Source: Bradyrhizobium barranii subsp. barranii (GTDB taxonomy: Bacteria; Pseudomonadota; Alphaproteobacteria; Rhizobiales; Xanthobacteraceae). Taken from it: 64,000 nucleotides of DNA. The translations under genes were made by a program, and so were the position numbers. The DNA lies in the NCBI RefSeq assembly GCF_017565645.3, contig NZ_CP086136.1:2897501-2961500 (forward strand), in the 5' to 3' direction. Below the pieces are notes generated by a model, which saw only the letters and a program-made list of their open reading frames with translations, was not told the DNA's origin and did no database searches. Of this stretch, positions 12,090-22,666 are shown piece after piece; position 1 is the first letter of the stretch, and each line of letters opens with the position of its first letter.

Positions 12090-13838
12090 ATGTCGATGAT
12101 GTTCATTCAGAACCTGCGAATTGGCACCAAGCTCGCTGTGACCTCGGCACTCACCATCGCGCTCGTCGCGCTGATGATCGTCCTCCAGATGAACGGCGAC
12201 GCTGCGGTTCAGAAGCTCAGCAATGGGGCATCGGGGCAGCAGTCGATCGCGCAAAGCGCCGCGGAAGCCAAGGCGTCGGTCCGCGGGATGCAGATCGGCA
12301 TTCGTGACATCCTGAGCTCCACGTCGCCGGCCGAGTTGCAGAAGGCCGTCACCTATTTCAACGATCGGCAGACCGCGGCCCTGAAATTCGCGGACGAGAT
12401 GGCGAAGCTGTCGCGCTCGCCGGAGAATCACAAGCGGATCGACCGCCTGGTCGTGTTGGTCGGCAATTTCAGCAAGGGGCAACAGCAGATCGAAGCGATC
12501 CGCAAGCAGGAGCTCGCCCTGAGCGCGAAGAAGGACGGCGAGGCGGCAGCACCGCTCGCAAAGCTCGTGGCCGAGGTCGACCGCATCCGCAAGGAGATGC
12601 TGGCGCCGATCAACGAAGAGATATCGGAGCTGACCAACGAGATCATCAACTTTGCCAAGCAGAAGAGTGCCGAAGCCCGCACCGAAGCCGAAGCTGAGGC
12701 CGCGTCCGTTGCGCGGACCTCGTTCGTCGCTGGCGTGCTGGTCGCGCTGGTTCTGATCGGGGCCTGCATCTTCTCCGTCTTCAGCATTGCGCGGCCGATG
12801 CGCGCATTGACGGCGGCGATGGAGAAGCTCGCCGGCGGCGATTTCTCCGTGGTGCTGCCGGGCCTCGGCCGCAAGGACGAGGTCGGCGAAGTCGCCGGTG
12901 CCGTCGAGAAATTCAAGATCGTATCTGAACAGAAGGCGCGAGAGGACGCGGAAGCCAAGTCGCGGCAGGATCAGCTCGCGGCCGAGCAGCGCAAGTCCGA
13001 GATGCGCAGGCTCGCCGACAGCTTCGAAGGCGCCGTCGGCGAGATCGTCGGTACGGTGTCATCGGCTTCCACGGAGCTTGAAGCATCCGCCACCACGCTC
13101 ACCTCGACCGCGGAGCGCACGCAGCAGCTCACCACCGTGGTCGCGGCGGCCTCCGAAGAGGCCTCCACCAACGTGCAGTCGGTGGCGTCGGCAACGGAGG
13201 AGCTGTCGTCGTCGATCACCGAGATCAGCCGTCAGGTGCAGGAATCTGCGCGCGTCGCCAGCGAGGCGGTCGGCCAGGCCCGCACCACGACCGACCGTGT
13301 CAGCGAGCTGTCGAAGGCGGCGACGCGGATCGGCGACGTCGTGGAGCTGATCAACACCATCGCCGGCCAGACCAACCTGCTGGCGCTCAACGCCACGATC
13401 GAGGCCGCCCGCGCCGGCGAAGCGGGCCGCGGTTTTGCCGTGGTCGCCTCTGAAGTGAAGGCGCTCGCCGAGCAGACCGCGAAGGCGACCGGCGAGATCG
13501 GCCAGCAGATCGCCAGCATTCAGGCCGCGACCGAGCATTCGGTCGGCGCCATCAGGGACATCAGCGACACCATCGAGAAGTTGTCGGAGATCTCCTCGGC
13601 GATCGCGGCTGCGGTCGAAGAGCAGGGTGCCGCGACGCAGGAAATCTCCCGCAACGTGCAGCAGGCGGCGGAAGGCACCCATCAAGTGTCGTCCAACATC
13701 ACCGACGTGCAGCGCGGCGCGAGCGAGACCGGCTCGGCGTCCTCGCAGGTGTTGGCGGCGGCGCAGTCGCTGTCCGGCGACAGCAATCGCCTCAAGCTCG
13801 AGGTCGGCAAGTTCCTGGGTATCGTTCGCGCGGCCTGA
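12090..13838 (+). CDS. Methyl-accepting chemotaxis protein 1
   Basis: Transmembrane chemoreceptor, 582 aa. TM1 is at about residues 13-32, a periplasmic helical sensor follows to about 205, and TM2 ([23 protein letters not shown]) precedes a HAMP domain ([20 protein letters not shown]). A long signalling coiled coil contains the conserved hairpin tip with [20 protein letters not shown]. The C-terminus ends ...FLGIVRAA, without the NWETF-like pentapeptide that tethers CheR/CheB in enteric receptors. It is the first of four tandem receptor genes. Its signalling-domain DNA is very similar to receptor 2. Confidence 0.93.
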   Translation: MSMMFIQNLRIGTKLAVTSALTIALVALMIVLQMNGDAAVQKLSNGASGQQSIAQSAAEAKASVRGMQIGIRDILSSTSPAELQKAVTYFNDRQTAALKFADEMAKLSRSPENHKRIDRLVVLVGNFSKGQQQIEAIRKQELALSAKKDGEAAAPLAKLVAEVDRIRKEMLAPINEEISELTNEIINFAKQKSAEARTEAEAEAASVARTSFVAGVLVALVLIGACIFSVFSIARPMRALTAAMEKLAGGDFSVVLPGLGRKDEVGEVAGAVEKFKIVSEQKAREDAEAKSRQDQLAAEQRKSEMRRLADSFEGAVGEIVGTVSSASTELEASATTLTSTAERTQQLTTVVAAASEEASTNVQSVASATEELSSSITEISRQVQESARVASEAVGQARTTTDRVSELSKAATRIGDVVELINTIAGQTNLLALNATIEAARAGEAGRGFAVVASEVKALAEQTAKATGEIGQQIASIQAATEHSVGAIRDISDTIEKLSEISSAIAAAVEEQGAATQEISRNVQQAAEGTHQVSSNITDVQRGASETGSASSQVLAAAQSLSGDSNRLKLEVGKFLGIVRAA

Positions 13839-13846
13839 CCAAAACC

Positions 13847-13869
13847 GCAGGGAGAGCCTTGCTCCCTGC
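13847..13869 (+). terminator. Hairpin after receptor 1
   Basis: An 8-bp perfect stem GCAGGGAG/CTCCCTGC with a 7-base loop lies eight bases after the stop. No T-run follows, so terminator function is uncertain. Confidence 0.4.
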
Positions 13870-14017
13870 GCAACTCTCGGAATGCAAGAGCGGCGTCGAT
13901 CGCGGTGAAAGCTCCGTGTTTCTACGGCAAACGTGGTTAAGGGAAGCGGAATGGTTTTGGACGAGGTTCATGGGAATTCAGCCGCTTGAGCGGCAACGTC
14001 CATGAAGGGTTCCAGTC

Positions 14018-14689
14018 ATGCATTTTCTCGGCCGCTTCCGCATCCTGAGCAAGATCCTCGGGATCGTCCTCCTGCTGTGCGGGATCGGTGCCGCGATCGC
14101 CTGGATTGGCGTCTCCGCCCTTAGCGATCTCAGCGAAAAGGCCGACGTGATGTCGACCGCGGCCAAGCGGGCCTTGCTCGCCGCGCGCGCCAACCAGAAC
14201 GTCATCGCGCTGAACCGCGCTGAATTCCGCAGTGCGCTTGATCCGCGTGACGACAATCGCCTCGCCGCGCGTGATGTCATCAACGCCCAGCTCAAGCAGT
14301 ATCAGGAGCGTTTCGACGAGGTCAGCCAGACCCCGGACGAGAAGGCCAAGACGCTGCTCCCGGGCGTGCGCGAGGCGTTCTCGGCCTACAAGAGCCAGAT
14401 GGACACGACGCTCGCGGCCGTCGATGCCGAGAAGTCGGCGAAGCTCAGCGACAGCGCAGACAAGCTGCGCGACATCGCGATGAAGAGCAGGACCGCTGCG
14501 GAGAACCTTCAAGGCAAGATCCGCGAACTCGCCGATCGGCTGAATACGCGCGTCGAGGAGAAGAGCAAGGAAGCGCGCGAGCAGTATGAATCGACGTCAC
14601 GCTTCCTGATCATCCTCGCAGGCCTCGGTGTCATCATCGGCGGCGCGTTGGGCTTCATCATCGGTCAGTACGGCAACCGATCCGCATGA
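14018..14689 (+). CDS. Chemoreceptor 2, sensor half (split gene)
   Basis: A 223-residue product containing only the membrane part of a chemoreceptor. TM1 ([21 protein letters not shown]) is followed by a helical periplasmic sensor to about residue 193 and TM2 ([21 protein letters not shown]). The frame then reads QYGNRSA and stops exactly where a HAMP domain should begin. A +1 reading of the same bases gives the HAMP start (KPIRMIV), which continues in the next entry. Compared with a typical GQYGIxKPI junction, the DNA appears to have lost 3n+1 bases, probably seven. The stop overlaps the next ATG as ATGA, so translational coupling could still make both halves. Confidence 0.85.
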   Translation: MHFLGRFRILSKILGIVLLLCGIGAAIAWIGVSALSDLSEKADVMSTAAKRALLAARANQNVIALNRAEFRSALDPRDDNRLAARDVINAQLKQYQERFDEVSQTPDEKAKTLLPGVREAFSAYKSQMDTTLAAVDAEKSAKLSDSADKLRDIAMKSRTAAENLQGKIRELADRLNTRVEEKSKEAREQYESTSRFLIILAGLGVIIGGALGFIIGQYGNRSA

Positions 14690-15717
14690 TCGTCGGTGTG
14701 CTCCAGGAGCTTGCCGCCGGCCGCTATCAGGTCGAGATCGCCGGCCTTGATCGCAAGGACGAGGTCGGCGAAGTCGCCAAGACCGCGGAAGTGTTCCGGG
14801 AGAACGGCCTTGCCAAGATCCGGATGGAAGCCGAGCAGAAGGAGATGGAGCAGCGCAGCGCGGCGCAGCGTCGCCAGGACATGCTCCGGCTTGCCGACCA
14901 GTTTGAAACCGCTGTCGGCGAGGTGATCGAGACCGTGAGCTCGGCCTCGACCGAGCTCGAGGCTTCCGCGACGACGCTGACCTCGACCGCGGAGCACGCG
15001 CAGCAACTCGCGACCGTGGTCGCTTCGGCCTCTGAGGAAGCCTCCACCAACGTGCAGTCGGTGGCCTCGGCGACCGAGGAGTTGTCGTCCTCGATCACCG
15101 AGATCAGCCGCCAGGTGCAGGAATCCGCGCGCGTGGCGAACGAAGCCGTCGGCCAGGCCCGCACCACGACCGAACGTGTCAGCGAACTGTCGAAGGCGGC
15201 AACGCGGATCGGCGACGTCGTCGAGCTGATCAACACCATCGCCGGCCAGACCAACCTGCTGGCGCTCAACGCCACGATCGAGGCTGCACGTGCCGGTGAA
15301 GCTGGCCGTGGCTTCGCCGTCGTCGCTTCCGAAGTGAAGGCGCTTGCCGAGCAGACCGCGAAGGCGACCGGCGAGATCGGCCAGCAGATTTCCGGCATCC
15401 AGTCTGCTACCCAGGAATCGGTCGGCGCCATCAAGGACATCAGCGACACCATCGAACGCCTGTCGGAGATCTCGTCGGCGATCGCGGCGGCGGTGGAGGA
15501 GCAGGGCGCCGCGACGCAGGAAATCTCCCGCAACGTGCAGCAGGCGGCGGAAGGCACCCATCAAGTGTCGTCCAACATCACCGATGTGCAGCGCGGCGCG
15601 AGCGAGACCGGCTCGGCGTCGTCGCAGGTGCTTTCGGCTGCGCAGTCGCTGTCCGGCGACAGCAACCGCCTCAAGCTCGAGGTCGGCAAGTTCCTCACCA
15701 CGGTGCGCGCCGCCTGA
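14686..15717 (+). CDS. Chemoreceptor 2, HAMP and signalling half (split gene)
   Basis: A 343-residue cytoplasmic fragment. It starts inside the HAMP domain ([20 protein letters not shown], then [16 protein letters not shown]) and carries a complete methyl-accepting signalling coiled coil with [20 protein letters not shown] at the tip and ...FLTTVRAA at the end. No upstream ribosome site is evident, and the ATG overlaps the TGA of the sensor half. Either it is the displaced 3' part of a frameshifted receptor or it is produced as a soluble signalling module. Much of its DNA (about 14937-15709) is nearly identical to receptor 1 (about 13057-13830). Confidence 0.85.
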   Translation: MIVGVLQELAAGRYQVEIAGLDRKDEVGEVAKTAEVFRENGLAKIRMEAEQKEMEQRSAAQRRQDMLRLADQFETAVGEVIETVSSASTELEASATTLTSTAEHAQQLATVVASASEEASTNVQSVASATEELSSSITEISRQVQESARVANEAVGQARTTTERVSELSKAATRIGDVVELINTIAGQTNLLALNATIEAARAGEAGRGFAVVASEVKALAEQTAKATGEIGQQISGIQSATQESVGAIKDISDTIERLSEISSAIAAAVEEQGAATQEISRNVQQAAEGTHQVSSNITDVQRGASETGSASSQVLSAAQSLSGDSNRLKLEVGKFLTTVRAA

Positions 15718-15922
15718 GGGCGGCCGTCCTCACCCCATCGTCCGCCGATTGCAACCGCCGCGCGAGGACGCGTGGCGGTTCGCATGCGTCCGCAGCCGAT
15801 GCCGCGGTGAGAAGGTCTGCACGGTTAACCTTCCGGAAAACCGATGCAGTCATGATCTCGCAATATTCGGGTGCCGAGTCGCCCTCCCTGTATTGCGTAT
15901 CGAACGTATCGGAGCACATTCA

Positions 15923-17893
15923 ATGAGCGGCTTCTCCATTCGCCTCACCCACAAGGTCATGGCGATCGGACTCTTCGGCCTTGTCGGTCTCGTCGTCTTC
16001 GGCGCGATCTACGAGATCGGCAGCCTCTCTCAGGACGCCTCCCGCACCGTTGCCAACCGCGCCCGCGCGATCGCTGACCTCAACAAGCAGCTCACGATCG
16101 AGATGCTGGAGGCGCGCCGCAACGAGAAGAATTTTCAGCAGCGCCGCAACGAAAGCTACGCCAAGGCGCATGCCGAGCTGATGGGACCGATCAACCGCGA
16201 TTTCGACGAGGTCGAGCGGTTGATGGCGGCCGGCGGCATGAGCGCGCTGTCCGACAAGACCAGGCAGGCGCATGACGGCTTCAAACGCTATGCCGAGCAT
16301 TTCAAGGCGCTCGTCGTGGCCGAGACCAGACTCGGGCTGAACGAGACGCTTGGCCTGTCCGGCTCGCTCCGCGCCGCCGTGCACGACATCGAGGTGAAGC
16401 TCAAGGAGATCGACGATCCCAGGACGACGAGCTGGATGCTGATGATGCGCCGGCACGAGAAGGACTTCATGCTGCGGCGCGACCCCAAATACATTGCCGA
16501 AGTGAAGAAGGCCGGGGTCGAATTCTCCAAGGCGATCGAGGTGGTCGCAGTCCCGACGGCGGTGATGAACGACATCACGGCCAAGCTCCAGAAATACCAG
16601 TCCGAGTTCGCGGCCTGGGCCGAGACCGCGCAGCAGAGCGCCGCGCTGGACGCGAGCATGATGAAGACATTCCGCGAGCTCGAACCCTCCATGGTCGAGG
16701 TGCGGACCGCCGTCGACGCCATGTACAAGCAGGCCGACGCCGCGGAGGCCGCAACGCGCGATGCCGTACGCCTGTGGATGATGATTGCTTTCGCCGTCAC
16801 TGTCGTCGTGCTCGCCGTGGTCGGCTTCGTCCTGGGACGCTCGATCTCGAAGGCATTGTCCGGCATGGTCGGTGCGATGACGCGGCTCGCACGCGGCGAG
16901 CTTTCGATTGCCGTCCCCGGCGTTGGGCGCAAGGACGAGATCGGCGAGATGGCCGGTGCGGTCGAGGTGTTCAGGACCAACATGGCGGAGGCCGAGCGGC
17001 TGCGTGCGGAGCAGGCCGAGGCTGACGCGCGCGGGCGCGAACGGCGCAAGGCGGACATGCAGCGCCTCGCCGACGGGTTTGAAGGCGCAGTTGGCGAGAT
17101 CATCGACACGGTGTCGTCGGCAGCAACCGAGCTCGAGGCGTCCTCCAACACGCTGACCCAGGCCGCCGAGCGCGGTAACGGGCTTGCCACGGCGGTGGCG
17201 GCGGCCTCGGAGGAGGCGTCCGCGAACGTGCAGTCGGTGTCGTCCGCGAGCGAGGAGATGACCACATCGATCTCGGAGATCAGCCGCCAGGTGCAGGAAT
17301 CGGCTCGCGTCGCCGACGTCGCGGTGGAGCAGGCCCAGCGCACCAACGCGCGCGTCGCGGAGCTGACCAAGGCGGCAGGGCGTATCGGCGACGTGGTCGA
17401 GCTGATCAACACGATCGCCAGCCAGACCAATCTGCTGGCGCTGAATGCCACGATCGAGGCGGCACGTGCGGGCGAGGCCGGCAAGGGCTTTGCGGTGGTC
17501 GCGACCGAAGTGAAGGCGCTCGCCGAGCAGACCGCGAAGGCCACCGGCGAGATCGGCCAGCACATCGGAGCGATCCAGACCGCGACGCAGGATTCGGTCG
17601 GCGCGATCAAGGAGATCGGCGACACCATCGCGCGGATGTCGGAAATTTCCTCGGCCATCGCCGCAGCGGTGGAGGAGCAGGGCGCCGCGACGCAGGAGAT
17701 CTCCCGCAACATCCAGCATGCCGCGCACGGCACCTCGGAGGTCTCCGCCAATATCGGCAACGTTCAGCGCGGTGCAGGCGAGACCGGGGCTGCGTCGGCC
17801 CAGGTGCATTCGGCAGCACAATCGCTGTCTCAGGAGAGCAACCGGCTGAAGAGCGAGGTCGCGCGCTTCCTGGAGTCGGTCCGGGCGGCCTGA
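15923..17893 (+). CDS. Methyl-accepting chemotaxis protein 3 (HBM-type sensor)
   Basis: Chemoreceptor of 656 residues. TM1 is [17 protein letters not shown]. The large periplasmic region has the two-layer helical (HBM-like) signature, with paired motifs [13 protein letters not shown] (near residue 65) and [16 protein letters not shown] (near 180). TM2 is [20 protein letters not shown], then HAMP and the signalling domain with [20 protein letters not shown], ending [11 protein letters not shown] receptors known elsewhere sense organic acids; the ligand here is unknown. The frame is open far upstream, inside receptor 2, but the sensible start is ATG 15923 (GGAG 11 bases before it). Confidence 0.93.
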   Translation: MSGFSIRLTHKVMAIGLFGLVGLVVFGAIYEIGSLSQDASRTVANRARAIADLNKQLTIEMLEARRNEKNFQQRRNESYAKAHAELMGPINRDFDEVERLMAAGGMSALSDKTRQAHDGFKRYAEHFKALVVAETRLGLNETLGLSGSLRAAVHDIEVKLKEIDDPRTTSWMLMMRRHEKDFMLRRDPKYIAEVKKAGVEFSKAIEVVAVPTAVMNDITAKLQKYQSEFAAWAETAQQSAALDASMMKTFRELEPSMVEVRTAVDAMYKQADAAEAATRDAVRLWMMIAFAVTVVVLAVVGFVLGRSISKALSGMVGAMTRLARGELSIAVPGVGRKDEIGEMAGAVEVFRTNMAEAERLRAEQAEADARGRERRKADMQRLADGFEGAVGEIIDTVSSAATELEASSNTLTQAAERGNGLATAVAAASEEASANVQSVSSASEEMTTSISEISRQVQESARVADVAVEQAQRTNARVAELTKAAGRIGDVVELINTIASQTNLLALNATIEAARAGEAGKGFAVVATEVKALAEQTAKATGEIGQHIGAIQTATQDSVGAIKEIGDTIARMSEISSAIAAAVEEQGAATQEISRNIQHAAHGTSEVSANIGNVQRGAGETGAASAQVHSAAQSLSQESNRLKSEVARFLESVRAA

Positions 17894-18177
17894 GGTCGTC
17901 AGTTGCCCCGTTCGAGCCGCGCATCGCGGTGCGCCAGTGTGGCGTCGCGCGATGTCTGCTGCGCTGCAACCAATAATTGCGGAACATATAACGGCGGCGA
18001 CAGCGAATTCCGTAGTTTCACGTAGGTTCCTGTTAACGCCTGTTTGCAACTATGAGCGCAATCTTACGGGATAAAAATCAGCCAGCATTGTTGAACTGAC
18101 TTCCGCCCTGTCGTCCGTCGTGACGATGGCGGCGCAGGTGATTTGCGCGTTGCTAGGTCTCATCGGGATTTGCTGTG

Positions 18178-19866
18178 ATGTCGAAGTTGTCGATCGTGTT
18201 CAAGCTTCTGACCGTGTTGTCGGTCCTCGTGCTGTCGCTCGCCGGCGTCGGCGTGATGGCGATCGGCACCATGCAGAGTATCAATTCCCACACCGTCGAG
18301 ATAGCCGAGAGCTGGCTGCCGAGCGTGCGTGCGCTCGGCTCGCTTCGCGCCGACATCAACGAGCTGCGCGTCGCGCTGCGCCTGCACCTGATGCAGGACA
18401 CCGCCGAGGGCAAGGAAGCCGCCGAGAAGCGCCTCGCCTCGCTGCAGGCGCGCATCGACCAGACCCGCAAGGTCTACGAGCCGCTGATCACCTCGGCCGA
18501 GGAGCGTTCGCTCTATGAGCAGTGGAGCAAGGCATGGGCCGAGTACCTGAACGGGGTGCAGGACGTCATGGCGCTGTCGCGCAAAGGCGTCGGTCGCTTC
18601 CCGACCGATGCCAACGAGCTGTTGCAGACCAAGGTCGCGAAGATGGCCCAGGCCGCCGATCCGCTGCACCAGAAGGGCATCGAGATGAACAACCGGGGCG
18701 CCGAGCTGGAGACGAAGCAGGCGGCCGACAGCTACGCCACGATCTTCCGCGTGCTGGTCGGCATCATCGTGTTCTCGGTCGTGATCGCGATCGGTGCCGC
18801 CTATTATCTCGTGCGTGACGTGTCTCGCGGGATTGCCTCGATCATCCATCCGATGCAGTCGCTTGGCGAAGGCGACCTCTCCGCCGAGGTGCCGCATCGC
18901 GGCGAGAAGACCGAGATCGGCTCGATGGCGGATGCGCTCCAGATCTTCAAGGAGGCGTTGATCGCCAAGAAGGCCGCCGACGAAGTCGCTGCGGCCGACG
19001 CCGAGGCCAAGATCGAACGCGGCCGCCGCGTCGACGCCATCACCCGCAAGTTCGAGGCCATGATCGGCGAGGTCGTCGGCACCGTGTCGTCGGCCTCGAC
19101 CGAGCTCGAGGCCTCCGCGACCACGCTGAGCAGCACCGCGCAGCGCGGGCAGGAGCTTGCGACCGTGGTCGCCGCGGCGTCCGAGGAAGCCTCGACCAAC
19201 GTCCAGGCGGTTGCGTCCGCATCGGAGGAGCTGTCGTCCTCCATCACCGAGATCAGCCGCCGCGTGCAGGATTCGGCGCGGATGGCCGCGGAGGCCGTCG
19301 AGCAGGCCACGCGGACCAACGACCGCGTCAACGCGCTGTCGCAGGCGGCATCGCGTATCGGCGACGTGGTCGAGCTGATCAACACCATCGCCGGTCAGAC
19401 CAACCTGCTGGCGCTCAACGCCACCATCGAGGCGGCGCGTGCCGGTGAAGCCGGCCGCGGCTTCGCGGTCGTCGCCTCCGAGGTCAAGGCGCTGGCCGAG
19501 CAGACCGCGAAAGCGACCGGCGAGATCGGGGCCCAGGTCTCCGGGATCCAGGCTGCGACCCAGGAATCCGTCAGCGCCATCCAGGAGATCGGCGGCACCA
19601 TCGAGCGGCTGTCCGAGGTGGCGGCGGCCATCGCAGCCGCCGTCGAGGAACAGGGCGCGGCCACGCAGGAGATCTCGCGCAACGTGCAGCAGGCTTCGGT
19701 CGGTACGCAGGAGGTCTCGATGAACATCACGGACGTGCAGCGTGGTGCGATCGAGACCGGCTCGGCGTCGACGGAGGTGCTGTCGGCGGCCAAATCGCTG
19801 GCGACCGACAGCACGCGGCTCAAAGTCGAGGTCGCGCAGTTCCTGGAGTCGGTCCGCGCGGCCTGA
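18178..19866 (+). CDS. Methyl-accepting chemotaxis protein 4 (4HB-type sensor)
   Basis: Chemoreceptor of 562 residues. TM1 (LTVLSVLVLSLAGVGVMAIG) is followed by a four-helix-bundle periplasmic sensor of about 150 residues, TM2 (FRVLVGIIVFSVVIAIGAAYYL), HAMP (RGIASIIHPMQSLGEGDLSAEV) and a signalling coiled coil with the conserved tip. It ends FLESVRAA like its neighbours and lacks a CheR/CheB tether peptide. GTG 18175 directly precedes the ATG. The 284 bases before it hold no gene I can support. Confidence 0.93.
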   Translation: MSKLSIVFKLLTVLSVLVLSLAGVGVMAIGTMQSINSHTVEIAESWLPSVRALGSLRADINELRVALRLHLMQDTAEGKEAAEKRLASLQARIDQTRKVYEPLITSAEERSLYEQWSKAWAEYLNGVQDVMALSRKGVGRFPTDANELLQTKVAKMAQAADPLHQKGIEMNNRGAELETKQAADSYATIFRVLVGIIVFSVVIAIGAAYYLVRDVSRGIASIIHPMQSLGEGDLSAEVPHRGEKTEIGSMADALQIFKEALIAKKAADEVAAADAEAKIERGRRVDAITRKFEAMIGEVVGTVSSASTELEASATTLSSTAQRGQELATVVAAASEEASTNVQAVASASEELSSSITEISRRVQDSARMAAEAVEQATRTNDRVNALSQAASRIGDVVELINTIAGQTNLLALNATIEAARAGEAGRGFAVVASEVKALAEQTAKATGEIGAQVSGIQAATQESVSAIQEIGGTIERLSEVAAAIAAAVEEQGAATQEISRNVQQASVGTQEVSMNITDVQRGAIETGSASTEVLSAAKSLATDSTRLKVEVAQFLESVRAA

Positions 19867-19869
19867 TCC

Positions 19870-22615
19870 TCAAGTGCTCGCCTGCGGAGCCGGCGGCGGT
19901 GCGACCTGCCGCCGGAACAGGATGCGCTGGTAGAGCCAGCCGATCGCGACCAGCACGATGCCGAGGCACATGAACGACAGCGCGCGGTAGACGCCTGTCA
20001 GCGTCGACATGTCGATCACGAAGGCCTTCAGGATCGTCAGCGCGATCACCGCGGCCGACGCCAGCCGTGCCCGCTCGGAGTTGACGAGAATGCCGACGCC
20101 GAGCAGCACCACGCCGAAGCCGAGCCAGCCGATCGAATAGGTGTATTGCTCCGCGCCCGTGGTGGCGCCGTAGAGCAGGACCGGGCCGTGATAGAAGCGG
20201 CGGATCTCCAGCGTCAAATAGGTGAGCGCGAACACCAGCGCAGCGCCGGCAATCGTGTTCGCATAGGCGACGGGGCGATGCCCTGCCACCGCATAGGACA
20301 GCAGCAGCATCAGTACCGCCGGGAGAGCGTAGCCGAGCAGCAGCAGGTTGAAGACGAGACCGCCGACATCGACGCTGGAGAGCAGCCACGGATTCTCCAG
20401 GATCAGCAGGCCGAATACGCTGATGAGCCCGGCGATCGCGGTGAGCGCGACCGCGCCGACATTGTGAACGATGCTGTGGCTCCTCAGCCGCAGCCGCTCC
20501 AGCCCGATCGCCATGGCGAGCGCGACGCAGACTTGCAGTCCAAATTCGAGCAGCGAGGGCGGCGGCGTCATGCGGCCGCTAGTGGCAAGATGGCGGATCT
20601 CCATGAAGGCGAGCAGTGCGGTGAACAGGATCGCGGCGGCCTCCACGATGCGCAGCGGCGGATCGTCACCGCGGCGGCGCAGGAAGATGCTCGCGCCCCA
20701 GAACGAGGCCGCCGGCAGGCCGTAGCCCCACAACAGCCAGTTGAAGATCGGTGTGGTGCCGACGGCATCGCCGACGATGCGCGGATCATAGCCGATGCGC
20801 GCGGTCACGATCGCGGCAAAGATGGCGGCGAGCCGGCGCAGGACCGGGATCGGCCGCTGCAGCGAGATCCAGGCCGTGCCGAGCGACATCAGCGCCAGCG
20901 CGATGGTGAGCCAGCCCTTTTCGAGGGCGAAGGTCAGCGCCAGCGCCAGCGCGCCGAGCGTGCCGGTCGCGAACAGCGCGACGGAGGTCGCAGTACCCGG
21001 CCGATCTTCGCGGCGCGCCAGCGCTTCGGTCGCAGCGCCAAAGGCGGCGGCGAGCAGCACCGCGAGGATCGCGAACGGGATCGAGCGGTCGAGATGGGCG
21101 ATGCGCGCGTAGAGCGCAACGAGGATCGCGATCGGCGTCGCAACGGCTGCCGCCGACCACACCACCGGAATGACCGCCGAGCTCGAGCGGCCCTGCGCGA
21201 GAAAGCCCGCGATGCCGAAGCCGGCAGCGAAGATTGCGGCCATCACCAGATGCAGCGTCACCGAGCTGTCGGTGGCGACCGGTCCAACGCCGGGCATCGG
21301 GCCGCTCGGCAGCACCAGCATGTCGGGATTGGCGCGCACCGCCCATTCGGCGAACACGATGAAGACGGTCGCTGCGGCCGCGCCCAGCGCGCCCGTTGCC
21401 GCCGGCGCGCGCCAGGCGACGAACAGCGTCGCACCAACGAGCAGCGTGAAGGCGATCAGCGCAAGGTCCGCATGCGCGCTCGACAGCACGATCAGCATCG
21501 CGCCGAACAGATAGGCGCCGAGCGAGCTCGACGACACCGGCTCGATCTCGCCGTCCTCGATGGTCGGGCCGAACATGAAGCCGCAGACCACGAGCAGAGC
21601 GGCAAGCACGAAGCCCGCGATTGCATGGAAGGCGTGCGGCGCGACCTGCAGCTCGCTGGTATCGAGCCCCGGGAAGATCCAGAGCACGGCGAAGGCGATC
21701 GTCGTCACCGCGAGCCAGCGCCACAGCCGGATGCGCGCGAGGCCGAAGCTCGCGGCGGTGACGATCGCAAGATAAATATAGAGCGCCCAATAATCCGGCT
21801 TGCCGCTGGAGACGAGGATCGGCGTCACGAACGCGCCGACCACGCCGAGGCCCGCGAGTGCGGGCCCATGCAACAGTGCCGCGGCGAGCGTGCCCATCGC
21901 AACGATGCCGAGCAGCACGAACGCGGTGGCGGGCATGAGGAAGCCATAGAGCGCATAGGCCGCGTAGATGGTCGCGAACGCCACCGCCGTTCCGGCCGCG
22001 GTGAGGATCGCGGGGATGTTGGCGATCGGCAGCGCCGCGATGTTGGAGATGCTCTCCTTGCGCCGCGACCATTCGCCGGCGCCCAGCAGCGCGGCTGCCG
22101 AGGAACACGCGCACGCCGGGGCCGACGAGGCCAGCCTCGATCGAATAGCGCACCATGAAGAAGCCGCCGAGCGCGAGCGCAAGGCCGCCGATCCAGACCA
22201 CCCAGCGCGTGCCGAGCCGCTCCTCGAAGCCAGGCTCTCTAATATCAGGTGCCGGCGCGGGCAGCGGCGGCGGTGCATCGGCCTCGGTGCTCGCCGCGAG
22301 GGGCGGCGGTGCATCGGCTTCGGTGCTCGCTGCGAGCGGCCGCGGTGAAACCTCTTCGGTGACCAGCGGAGGCGGTGCTGCCTCGGCTTCGGGCGCGAGC
22401 GGCGGCGGCTCGGCGGCCGTCGTCGCGGGCGCTTCGGCCTGCACCTGCGCGGGCATCAGCGGCGGCGGCTGCACCTGCCGCTGCATGTAGAACATCTCTT
22501 CGAGCGAGCTCAGCCGGCGGCGCAGCTCGGCCGCCTGGCTGGAAGCCTTGATCGCGATCAGGACAGCGATGATCGCAATGATCAGCGCAAAGACGTCAAA
22601 CGGGCCGTCAAACAT
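19870..22615 (-). pseudogene. DUF2339 multi-spanning membrane protein, frame-disrupted
   Basis: Large polytopic inner-membrane protein of unknown function. From ATG 22615 (GGAGG in the leader) it begins with a membrane helix (FDVFALIIAIIAVLIAIKASS), a coiled segment, and a Pro/Ala-rich linker in which a 12-residue unit AASTEADAPPPL is repeated. EERLGTRWVVWIGGLALALGGFFMVRYSIEAGLVGPGVRVFLG follows in pieces typical of DUF2339. Near 22094-22100 homology jumps to another frame: ...VRVFLG becomes AALLGAGEWSRRKE. The rest (about 20 hydrophobic segments) is intact to 19870. About four residues seem missing at the junction, fitting an 11-base deletion. It is a pseudogene unless the base calls are wrong. 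Confidence 0.8.
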
Positions 22616-22666
22616 GAAGCCTCCAGGCAACCGGCGGGCAGGGGCCGGTCACGCAAATCCTAGGAT

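Noticed and set aside
15344..15922. N-terminal extension of chemoreceptor 3
   Set aside because: The open frame overlaps receptor 2 and has no receptor character; the TM1 start at 15923 fits the family.
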